A stretch of DNA of 22,591 bases from CAYLHS01 sp964383535 (lineage in GTDB: Bacteria > Actinomycetota > Acidimicrobiia > Spongiisociales > UBA4744). Location: assembly GCA_964383535.1 (NCBI GenBank), contig CAYLHS010000033.1, forward strand, positions 1 through 22,591, in the 5' to 3' direction. Both the position numbers and the translations under genes were made by a program. The notes under the pieces are model-generated. The model did no database searches and was not told where the DNA came from. It saw only the letters and a list, made by a program, of their open reading frames with translations. Positions 7,776 to 13,603 of this stretch are shown in pieces (within the stretch, counting starts at the first letter, position 1; each line of letters opens with the position of its first letter).

Positions 7776-8563
7776 GACAGGGACCTGCATCGATCAACCA
7801 GCTCCTGCGAGATCATGGTGTCGCGCCTCGAAAACGACTCGGTCAGCACTTTCTCGCCGACCCGAACATCATCGCCAAGGTGGTGGCGACGGCGCAGGTC
7901 GGTCCAGGAGACAACGTGCTCGAGGTCGGAGCGGGGACCGGCTCGCTCACGGTGGCGCTGGCGGACACCGGAGCCCACGTCGTCTCCTACGAAGTCGACT
8001 CAGGGCTTCGTTCGATTCTTCACCATGTCGTCGGGAACCGGCCCAACGTCGAACTGCGATTCGAAGACGCGGTCGGCGCCCTGCCGTCGGCCCTCGGCTC
8101 TGGGCGATGGAAGATGGTCGCCAACCTGCCGTACAACATCGGGACGCGGCTGCTCCTCACCCTCCTGCGGGATCCCAGGCATGTGCAAGAGTTCACGGTG
8201 ATGGTGCAGCAGGAGGTCGCCGACAGACTCATCGCCGGCCAGGGATCGCGCTCGTACGGGCTGCCGTCGGTCGTGGTCGGCCTCACGGCGGACGCTCGTC
8301 GCGCATTCACCGTGCCACCGCAGGTCTTCGTCCCCGCTCCTCGCGTCTCATCGGCTGTTGTGGTCGCTCATCGGCGGCGCTCGCACGAGCACCTCGACGA
8401 CATCCTCGAGCTCGCTGCGCGTGCGTTTGGGCATCGGCGGAAGATGCTGCGCTCCAGCATCGACCCGGCCGTCCTGCTGCGAGCCGGCATCGATCCGCAC
8501 GCCCGCCCCGAGGATCTGTCGCCGCAGCAGTTCGTCGACATCTGGGAGGCGTCGCATGGCTGA
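7772..8563 (+). CDS. rsmA: 16S rRNA (adenine(1518)-N6/adenine(1519)-N6)-dimethyltransferase
   Basis: The 263-residue protein carries KRLGQHFLADPNI, the S-adenosylmethionine-binding loop LEVGAGTGSLT (near residue 50), YEVD, and the catalytic motif ANLPYNIGTRL (near residue 115). RsmA (KsgA) dimethylates two adjacent adenosines in the 3'-terminal hairpin of 16S rRNA during late small-subunit assembly; loss gives kasugamycin resistance in other bacteria. The length is close to the family norm. ATGA overlap with tatD, and an 8-base overlap with ispE, point to one operon. Confidence 0.95.
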   Translation: MRQGPASINQLLRDHGVAPRKRLGQHFLADPNIIAKVVATAQVGPGDNVLEVGAGTGSLTVALADTGAHVVSYEVDSGLRSILHHVVGNRPNVELRFEDAVGALPSALGSGRWKMVANLPYNIGTRLLLTLLRDPRHVQEFTVMVQQEVADRLIAGQGSRSYGLPSVVVGLTADARRAFTVPPQVFVPAPRVSSAVVVAHRRRSHEHLDDILELAARAFGHRRKMLRSSIDPAVLLRAGIDPHARPEDLSPQQFVDIWEASHG

Positions 8564-9395
8564 GCGGGCACTCGCCCCGGCGAAGCTCAATCTGGACCTT
8601 CACGTCCTCGGCGTGGAACGTGGCGGGTACCATCGACTCCGATCGCTCGCGCAGGCGATCGACTACTACGACACGCTGCGCGCCGAGCCGTCGGACGACG
8701 ACCATCTCGAGGTCGACGGGGAACCGATCCCGGGCGAGAACCTCGTCTGGGGAGCCGTCGAATCGCTTCGGGGGCGTTCCGGTGACAGGACCCCGCTTCA
8801 CCTCGACCTGGAGAAGCGCATTCCGGTAGCGGCCGGGCTCGGCGGCGGCAGTGCCGACGCCGCAGCCGCGTTGATGCTGGTGGGTGGCATCCTCGGAGTG
8901 AGCGACATCGCAGACCTCGCGCCCCCGTTGGGGGCCGACGTACCGTTCTTTCTCCATGGAGGGCTTGCGATGATGGAGGGGACGGGCGTGCGATTGACGC
9001 GGCTCCCACTCACGGTCGACTACGCAGTCGGGGTGGCGACTCCGACGTTCCGCCTCGCCACGCGGGATGTCTTCAGGGCGTGGGATCGTCTCGGCGATGC
9101 CAAGGTCCGTCCAGTCGGCGCCAATGCCGTGCCTCCGTCGCTGAGGGAGTACGCGCCGCTGGTCAACAACCTCGAACCGGCAGCTCGGCTCGTTGCACCA
9201 GATCTCGGTGATTGGATCTCGAGTCTGGAGAACCTGTGGGACAGGCCGGTCCTGCTGACGGGAAGTGGTCCGACGTTGTTCGCGTTCTTCGTCGACCTCG
9301 ACGAGGCACGCTCCGCAGTCGCATCCGCGCCGGGAAGAGCAGCCTTTGCAGCGCTTCCCGTTCCGGGCGGAGTTCGCGTGGAACCACAGTTGTAG
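8556..9395 (+). CDS. ispE: 4-diphosphocytidyl-2-C-methyl-D-erythritol kinase
   Basis: The ATG at 8556 lies inside the end of rsmA and follows GGGAGG (8544-8549); it gives 279 residues beginning MAERALAPAKLNLDLHVLG, the normal N-terminus of IspE. GHMP-kinase signatures follow: the ATP-binding loop PVAAGLGGGSADAAAALML (about residues 89-107), LGADVPFFLHGG and, near the C-terminus, LLTGSGPTLFAFF. IspE phosphorylates CDP-methylerythritol in the non-mevalonate isoprenoid pathway. An in-frame start further upstream would only run through rsmA. Confidence 0.95.
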   Translation: MAERALAPAKLNLDLHVLGVERGGYHRLRSLAQAIDYYDTLRAEPSDDDHLEVDGEPIPGENLVWGAVESLRGRSGDRTPLHLDLEKRIPVAAGLGGGSADAAAALMLVGGILGVSDIADLAPPLGADVPFFLHGGLAMMEGTGVRLTRLPLTVDYAVGVATPTFRLATRDVFRAWDRLGDAKVRPVGANAVPPSLREYAPLVNNLEPAARLVAPDLGDWISSLENLWDRPVLLTGSGPTLFAFFVDLDEARSAVASAPGRAAFAALPVPGGVRVEPQL

Positions 9396-9398
9396 ACT
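9393..9398 (+). promoter_or_regulatory. Possible -10 box before tRNA-Gln and glmU
   Basis: TAGACT overlaps the ispE stop codon (TAG at 9393-9395) and would start transcription about 17 bases before the tRNA. No clear -35 box is visible, so the tRNA may simply be read through from ispE. Confidence 0.25.
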
Positions 9399-9421
9399 CG
9401 ACGCCGCCCGCGACCTCTCTG

Positions 9422-9492
9422 TGGGGGGTGGTGTAATGGCAGCACTACGGGTTTTGGTCCCGTCAGTAGGGGTTCGAGTCCCTTCCCCCCAG
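9422..9492 (+). tRNA. tRNA-Gln (anticodon TTG)
   Basis: A full cloverleaf is present. The 7-bp acceptor pairs 9422-9428 (TGGGGGG) with 9485-9491 and discriminator G9492; the U1-A72 start is typical of tRNA-Gln. The anticodon stem is ACGGG/CCCGT (9447-9451, 9459-9463) with anticodon TTG at 9454-9456; the T loop is TTCGAGT (9473-9479). The 3' CCA is not encoded. It lies between ispE and glmU, with the glmU ribosome-binding site 6 bases after its 3' end. Confidence 0.95.
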
Positions 9493-9509
9493 CGACCAAG
9501 GAGGGCCGA

Positions 9510-10883
9510 ATGGCCGTGAGAGCAGTGATACTCGCCGCGGGGGCAGGTACCCGCATGAAGTCCGATCTCCCGAAGGTGCTGCACACCGTCGCCGGTCGAC
9601 CGATGATCTCATGGGTGCTGAAGGCGGTGCGAGCGATGGAACCCGACCAGATCGTGGTCGTCGTCGGTGCCAACGGGGACCAGGTGCGGCCGTTCCTCGG
9701 TGACGACACCGATGTGGTGGTGCAGGAGCAGCAGCTTGGCACAGGGCATGCGACGGGGCTCGCGCTCGGTGCGATACCGTCGGACGGAGGAGACGCCATC
9801 CTCGTCGCGCCGGGTGACGTGCCACTGCTCGTTCCGTCCACTCTGAAGGAGCTGATCGGCCTGCACCGGCGCACCGGGTCGGCCGTGTCGGTGTTGACCG
9901 CCGAGGTCGACGACCCGGCCGGGTACGGACGGATCCAGCGAGACGGGTGGGACCGCGTCGTGGGGATCGTCGAGCACGTGGACGCCAGCGCATCGCAGCG
10001 TCAGATCCGGGAAATCAACGGAGGCGTGTACGTGTTCGATTCGGGGCTGCTCGCGGAAGCCCTTCCGAAGGTCGAGCCCAACAACGTCCAAGGTGAGTAC
10101 TACCTCACCGACGTGATCGAGATCCTTGGCGCCGAAGGGCATCCATTGCACGCCTTGAAGACCGCTCCCTCCGAGACTGCCGGGGTCAACAGCCTCGCGC
10201 AACTCGCTCGGGTCGGGGCGCTCATGCGCACCCGCCTCAACGAAGCGCTGATGGCCACCGGCGTGTCGATGCAGGACCCCGGCCGGGTCTATCTCGATGC
10301 TGATGTTCGTATCGAGCCCGGTGCGATGCTTCTCCCGGACGTGTATCTCCGCGGCGGCACGAGTGTGGCGGCCGGCGCGACGGTGGGCCCTGACGTGACG
10401 GCGGAAGACTCGGTGATTGGACCCGGTGCGCACGTGTGGTATTCGGTGCTGCGTGGGGCCGAGGTTGGAGAAGGCGTCGAAGTCGGCCCCTACGCGTCCT
10501 TGCGTCCCGGAACGGTACTGCGCAAAGGGAGCAAAGTCGGTACGTTTGTCGAGACCAAGAAGTCGACGGTCGGGGAAGGCGCCAAGGTCCCGCATCTCAG
10601 CTACATCGGTGACGCGCAGGTGGGACGGGACGCCAACATCGGTGCCGGAACGATCACCTGCAACTACGACGGCATCGCGAAGCATGAGACGATCATCGGC
10701 GATAGGGCCTTCATCGGCTCGGACACCATGCTCGTCGCTCCTGTCACGATCGGTGATGACGCCGTCACCGGAGCGGGTTCGACGATCACGAAGGACGTCC
10801 AACCGGGTGCGCTCGCGTTGGAGCGTTCGGTACAGAAGGAGATCCCCGACTACGCTGCCAGGCGGCGGAGGAGAGAGTCCTAG
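9510..10883 (+). CDS. glmU: Bifunctional UDP-N-acetylglucosamine pyrophosphorylase / glucosamine-1-phosphate N-acetyltransferase
   Basis: The 457-residue protein has the N-terminal nucleotidyltransferase motif LAAGAGTRMKSDLPKVLH, GTGHATGLAL and the metal-binding GDVPLL. From about residue 250 a left-handed beta-helix of hexapeptide repeats follows, with acetyltransferase-active-site segments RPGTVLRKGSKVGTFVETKK, LSYIGDA and NYDGIAKHETIIGD. GlmU makes UDP-GlcNAc, the precursor of peptidoglycan and related polymers. The ATG follows a strong AAGGAGG (9498-9504) just after tRNA-Gln. Its stop directly abuts the prs start (TAGATG); a glmU-prs pair is a common actinobacterial arrangement. Confidence 0.96.
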   Translation: MAVRAVILAAGAGTRMKSDLPKVLHTVAGRPMISWVLKAVRAMEPDQIVVVVGANGDQVRPFLGDDTDVVVQEQQLGTGHATGLALGAIPSDGGDAILVAPGDVPLLVPSTLKELIGLHRRTGSAVSVLTAEVDDPAGYGRIQRDGWDRVVGIVEHVDASASQRQIREINGGVYVFDSGLLAEALPKVEPNNVQGEYYLTDVIEILGAEGHPLHALKTAPSETAGVNSLAQLARVGALMRTRLNEALMATGVSMQDPGRVYLDADVRIEPGAMLLPDVYLRGGTSVAAGATVGPDVTAEDSVIGPGAHVWYSVLRGAEVGEGVEVGPYASLRPGTVLRKGSKVGTFVETKKSTVGEGAKVPHLSYIGDAQVGRDANIGAGTITCNYDGIAKHETIIGDRAFIGSDTMLVAPVTIGDDAVTGAGSTITKDVQPGALALERSVQKEIPDYAARRRRRES

Positions 10884-11855
10884 ATGGAGATTCCGGGGCG
10901 CAAGCGCATGATGCTCTTCTCGGGGAGCGCCAACCCCGAGTTCGCTGACGAGATCGCCGATCTCATGAACACCAAACAGGGTGGGTTGGAGCGGTCGATC
11001 TTCGCCAGCGGAGAGATTTACGTACGACCGACGGAGAGCGTGCGGGGAGCGGATTGCTTCGTCATCCAGAGCCACTCCCGACCTCCCAACTTTCACATCA
11101 TGGAGCAACTTCTGATCATCGATGCGCTTCGTCGAGCATCGGCGAAGCGCATCACCGCCGTGATGCCGTTCTTCGGATACTCCCGCCAGGACAAGAAGGG
11201 ACTCCCCAGAGAAGCCATCTCGGCGCGACTGATGATCGACATGTACGAGGCCGCGGGCGCAGATCGACTCGTGTCGATCGATCTCCATAGTGGCCAGATC
11301 CAAGGCTTCACCGCGAAGCCGTTCGATCACCTGACCGCACTGCCGATCTTCGTCGACTATCTGGAAAAGACCCTTGACGGCCCGACGACGATCGTCTCCC
11401 CCGATGCCGGCGGTGTGAAGCGTGCCGAGCGGTACGCGAGACACCTCAATGCATATGTGGGGTTCGTTCACAAGCGACGTGAAGCGAGCAAGCGCAACGT
11501 TTCGCAGGCGCTGGCGATGATCGGAAAAGTACGGGGCCGCCACACGATCATCGTGGACGACATCGTGGACACCGCCGGAACGGCGACGAGCGCCGCGAAA
11601 CTCCTCCTTGAACAGGGGGCACTGTCGGTGCGTCTCGTCGCCACCCACGGTGTGCTTTCCCCACCCGCTGTCCAGCGTCTCGAGGAGTCCGGCATCCAAG
11701 AGGTCGTGATCGCCAACACCTTGCCGGTTCCCGAAGCAGTGAACGGTTTCCGGAAGCTCAAAGTCCTCTCCGTCGCGCCGCTGTTCGCACAGGCACTCAA
11801 AGCCATCTTCTCCGACGAGAGCGTCTCGGAGATATTCCTGGGCGAGAATCTGTAG
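10884..11855 (+). CDS. prs: Ribose-phosphate pyrophosphokinase (PRPP synthetase)
   Basis: The 323-residue product has class I PRPP synthetase features: SGSANPEFADEIAD, the ATP-binding segment MPFFGYSRQDKKG, ISARLMIDMYEAAGADR, the metal-binding DLHSGQIQGF and the PRPP loop VDDIVDTAGTATSA (near residues 223-236). The enzyme transfers pyrophosphate from ATP to ribose-5-phosphate for nucleotide, His and Trp synthesis. The ATG directly follows the glmU stop, with AGGAG inside the glmU end. In some actinobacteria rplY and pth follow prs; here they do not. Confidence 0.96.
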   Translation: MEIPGRKRMMLFSGSANPEFADEIADLMNTKQGGLERSIFASGEIYVRPTESVRGADCFVIQSHSRPPNFHIMEQLLIIDALRRASAKRITAVMPFFGYSRQDKKGLPREAISARLMIDMYEAAGADRLVSIDLHSGQIQGFTAKPFDHLTALPIFVDYLEKTLDGPTTIVSPDAGGVKRAERYARHLNAYVGFVHKRREASKRNVSQALAMIGKVRGRHTIIVDDIVDTAGTATSAAKLLLEQGALSVRLVATHGVLSPPAVQRLEESGIQEVVIANTLPVPEAVNGFRKLKVLSVAPLFAQALKAIFSDESVSEIFLGENL

Positions 11856-11920
11856 GGCTCGCGTCGTAAGCCGGTCTTCGGCCGTTTGCCTGGCGGACAT
11901 GAGATTCAAACGTGTCGTTG

Positions 11921-11955
11921 ATGACTGATCACTGATGACTGACGACCCACGACCG
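11921..11955 (+). repeat. Heptamer tandem repeat in front of the YjbQ-family gene
   Basis: Five consecutive 7-base units are seen: ATGACTG, ATCACTG, ATGACTG, ACGACCC, ACGACCG. The first three differ at one base; the last two are degenerate. The array occupies the -35 and spacer region before the TAGCCT box at 11958. Confidence 0.65.
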
Positions 11956-11957
11956 CG

Positions 11958-11963
11958 TAGCCT
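11958..11963 (+). promoter_or_regulatory. -10 box (TAGCCT) of the YjbQ-family gene
   Basis: TAGCCT lies 6 bases before the ATG at 11970 with no Shine-Dalgarno sequence, giving a probable leaderless transcript. The -35 position falls within the heptamer repeat and shows no consensus. Confidence 0.45.
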
Positions 11964-11969
11964 GACCCC

Positions 11970-12371
11970 ATGGACACGACGATTCTTCACCTCACTACCG
12001 CACGGGGCGTGTACGACCTGACTGCCCAGGCCGAGGCGTTCGTTGCCGGCCGTGGAGACGGCCTGTTGTCGGCCTTCGCCGAACACGCGACCGCCGGGCT
12101 GGCACTCATGGAGACCGGCGCGGGGAGCGATTTCGATCTCATGGACGTGGTCGATACGGTCCTTCCGAGGGACGATCGACGCTGGCGACACCGGCATGGC
12201 AGCCCTGGGCATGGAGCCGATCACGTACTCCCGGCTCTCATCGCCCCCAGCATCACCATCCCTGTCGTTGCCGGTCGGATGGCACTCGGCACCTGGCAAT
12301 CCCTCGTCTTGGTCGATCCGAATGCGGACAATGCGAAACGGCGGGTCAGGTTGTCCTGGATTCGCGCGTAG
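11970..12371 (+). CDS. YjbQ (UPF0047) family protein
   Basis: The 133-residue product has the signatures of the YjbQ/UPF0047 family: an early LTTARGVYDLT, EHATAGLALME, a histidine-rich middle (RHRHGSPGHGADHVLPALI) and the C-terminal block TIPVVAGRMALGTWQSLVLV. The length is normal for the family. Members are often annotated as secondary thiamine-phosphate synthases because E. coli YjbQ has weak activity of that kind; the physiological role is uncertain. It stands alone, 114 bases after prs and convergent with the LysM gene. Confidence 0.85.
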   Translation: MDTTILHLTTARGVYDLTAQAEAFVAGRGDGLLSAFAEHATAGLALMETGAGSDFDLMDVVDTVLPRDDRRWRHRHGSPGHGADHVLPALIAPSITIPVVAGRMALGTWQSLVLVDPNADNAKRRVRLSWIRA

Positions 12372-12440
12372 GCCGGGCTTCGTACGGTCCTGTATCCCCG
12401 TCGCGTTCGGCCGCGGTGGTCCCCGCCGGTGGTTGGGAGG

Positions 12441-12473
12441 CGGAGGCACGCGGCCGCCGGTCGTGAGCCTCCG
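12441..12473. terminator. Possible hairpin between convergent genes
   Basis: CGGAGGC (12441-12447) and GCCTCCG (12467-12473) are perfect inverted repeats of 7 bases enclosing a 19-base GC-rich loop, located between two convergent stop codons. No T-tract follows on either strand, so terminator function is uncertain. Nothing else is visible in 12372-12478. Confidence 0.3.
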
Positions 12474-12478
12474 GCCCT

Positions 12479-13063
12479 TCAGGGAAGCTCGATCACTTCA
12501 CCGGGGTAGATCAGGTCTGGATTGCCCGAACGGAGATGCCGGCTGTTCGTCGCGACCAGTCGCGCCCAGTACCGGGCGATCAGTCTGGGTGTGGGGTCCG
12601 CTTCGATCGATCGAACGCGGCGCTCGGCAATCCTCCACAGATTGTCGCCCGGTTCGACCACTACGGAAGTCTCCGATCGAACGGACGCCGAGTTCGCTGC
12701 AACGGGACGCTCACTGCTCGCCGTACGCACGAACGCGCCGGGAGGGATCGCCACTCCCGAGGAATCGATCTGGGCGATCACAGCGAACGCCGGGGTCGGG
12801 GCAGCTGCAACCCCTGTCACGATCGCGGCTGCGACAGCCCGATGCACCAATGCGCGCGCCAGCCGGTTCGTGAATCTCGGACGGCTGGACGAGAGAATCG
12901 CGATCGTCGAGTAGGTCGTCCACGCCATCCACACGATCGCCACGACGCGCAGGATCGCCATCATCCGATCGATGGGGTTGATCGGGTCGAGGAGCGCTCC
13001 GGCGCGCCACAGCGCCATGAGCGAGAGGACTTCGACAGCGACGAGGAGGAGAGCCTTCACCAT
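12479..13063 (-). CDS. Membrane protein with C-terminal LysM domain
   Basis: From the ATG at 13063 the protein has 194 residues. Hydrophobic segments lie near residues 3-25, 38-60 and 76-97, the last ending in an AFA-like exit. A linker follows, then a C-terminal LysM domain starting VVVEPGDNLWRIAERRV and ending NPDLIYPGEVIELP. LysM domains bind N-acetylglucosamine polymers such as peptidoglycan, so the C-terminus probably lies outside the membrane at the cell wall. The gene is divergent from the WXG100/EccC-like operon, with promoters back to back in 100 bases. A role in anchoring or opening a path through peptidoglycan for that system is possible but inferred. Confidence 0.8.
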   Translation of the reverse strand: MVKALLLVAVEVLSLMALWRAGALLDPINPIDRMMAILRVVAIVWMAWTTYSTIAILSSSRPRFTNRLARALVHRAVAAAIVTGVAAAPTPAFAVIAQIDSSGVAIPPGAFVRTASSERPVAANSASVRSETSVVVEPGDNLWRIAERRVRSIEADPTPRLIARYWARLVATNSRHLRSGNPDLIYPGEVIELP

Positions 13064-13069
13064 ACGTCG

Positions 13070-13098
13070 AACGTACCTTCCGGGTGTCGTGTCGTCAA
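13070..13098 (-). promoter_or_regulatory. Strong sigma70-type promoter of the LysM gene
   Basis: On the minus strand TTGACG (plus 13093-13098), 17 bases and TACGTT (plus 13070-13075) are followed by 6 bases and the ATG at 13063. This is the clearest leaderless promoter in the window. Confidence 0.65.
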
Positions 13099-13111
13099 GC
13101 GTTGACCACTC

Positions 13112-13140
13112 TCGACAAGTGTAAACATACGTTGTAGGTT
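13112..13140 (+). promoter_or_regulatory. Candidate promoter of the WXG100/EccC-like operon
   Basis: TCGACA (13112-13117), 17 bases and TAGGTT (13135-13140) form a plausible sigma70-type promoter. Transcription would start about 13147, leaving a short leader with the purine-rich AAAGGGGG (13152-13159) before the ATG at 13164. Confidence 0.45.
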
Positions 13141-13163
13141 TGGTCCGAGTGAAAGGGGGCCCA

Positions 13164-13427
13164 ATGGCCGTGTATGGGGGCGATCTTGCCCAGCTCGACG
13201 ATCTTGCGGCAAGGTTTCGGCAGGAAGGGGCCGAAATCGAGGCGCTCGAAGCCCGCATCGGAGCCGCGCTTCAATCGACGGCGTGGACCGGCCCTGCCGC
13301 GGACCGATTCCGACAGGCGTGGTCGGGCGATTTCGTCCCGGCCCTCCACCGGCTCAGGGAAGCCATGGCGGAGAACGCTTCCGCCGTCAGTCGCCGCCGG
13401 CAGGCAATCGAGTCCGCGACGGCGTGA
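13164..13427 (+). CDS. WXG100 (ESAT-6-like) protein
   Basis: The 87-residue protein is predicted to be a helical hairpin: a helix of about 35 residues, the turn AWTGPAADRF with the WXG motif (Trp-Thr-Gly), and a second helix of about 40 residues ending in SRRRQAIESATA. This matches the WXG100 family, small proteins secreted as dimers by type VII systems, though it is slightly short. No C-terminal YxxxD/E export signal is visible. The ATG was chosen because AAAGGGGG precedes it and homologues begin with a similar short lead (MAVYGGDLAQLDDL). Its stop overlaps the GTG of the next WXG gene. Confidence 0.82.
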   Translation: MAVYGGDLAQLDDLAARFRQEGAEIEALEARIGAALQSTAWTGPAADRFRQAWSGDFVPALHRLREAMAENASAVSRRRQAIESATA

Positions 13428-13603
13428 CACTGCACCAGGGACTTGCGGTGCGTCTGTCGGCGCTCGAGGGTGCGATGGTGCGTGTTGCAGGCATGGCTGA
13501 GGGGTCATGGTCCGGGCCCGCCGCCGAGCGTTTCCATCAGGAAGTTGCCCGGCAGCGGCGTCTGATCCAGCGGGTGAGGAACGAGCTACTCGAGGCGCCG
13601 TGA
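13424..13603 (+). CDS. Short second WXG-type protein
   Basis: This 59-residue ORF starts at a GTG overlapping the previous stop (GTGA) and ends in an identical overlap with the ATPase start. It contains a short helix (residues about 3-27), the WSG turn in SWSGPAAERFHQEV, and a second helix ending RNELLEAP. The motif WSGPAAERF is nearly identical in pattern to WTGPAADRF of the preceding gene, so the two probably arose by duplication and may pair as a heterodimer. It is much shorter than normal WXG100 proteins (about 100 residues), which is unusual. No in-frame start that would lengthen it avoids overlap with the first gene. Confidence 0.7.
   Translation: MTLHQGLAVRLSALEGAMVRVAGMAEGSWSGPAAERFHQEVARQRRLIQRVRNELLEAP

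Noticed and set aside
11870..11882. GCCG-GTCTT-CGGC hairpin after prs as a terminator
   Set aside because: The stem has only 4 base pairs and no T-tract, so it is not distinguishable from chance.
11856..11969. A TPP riboswitch before the YjbQ-family gene
   Set aside because: No conserved THI-box segments such as CTGAGA are present, and the transcript appears to start at the ATG.
9609..12449. A 946-codon open frame on the minus strand across glmU, prs and YjbQ
   Set aside because: It is antisense to well-identified genes and its translation shows no domain; long antisense frames are expected in GC-rich DNA with strong third-position bias.
13507..13599. Earlier in-frame start for the secretion ATPase
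   Set aside because: It would overlap the second WXG gene by about 97 bases, while GTG 13600 gives the same GTGA overlap as the gene before.
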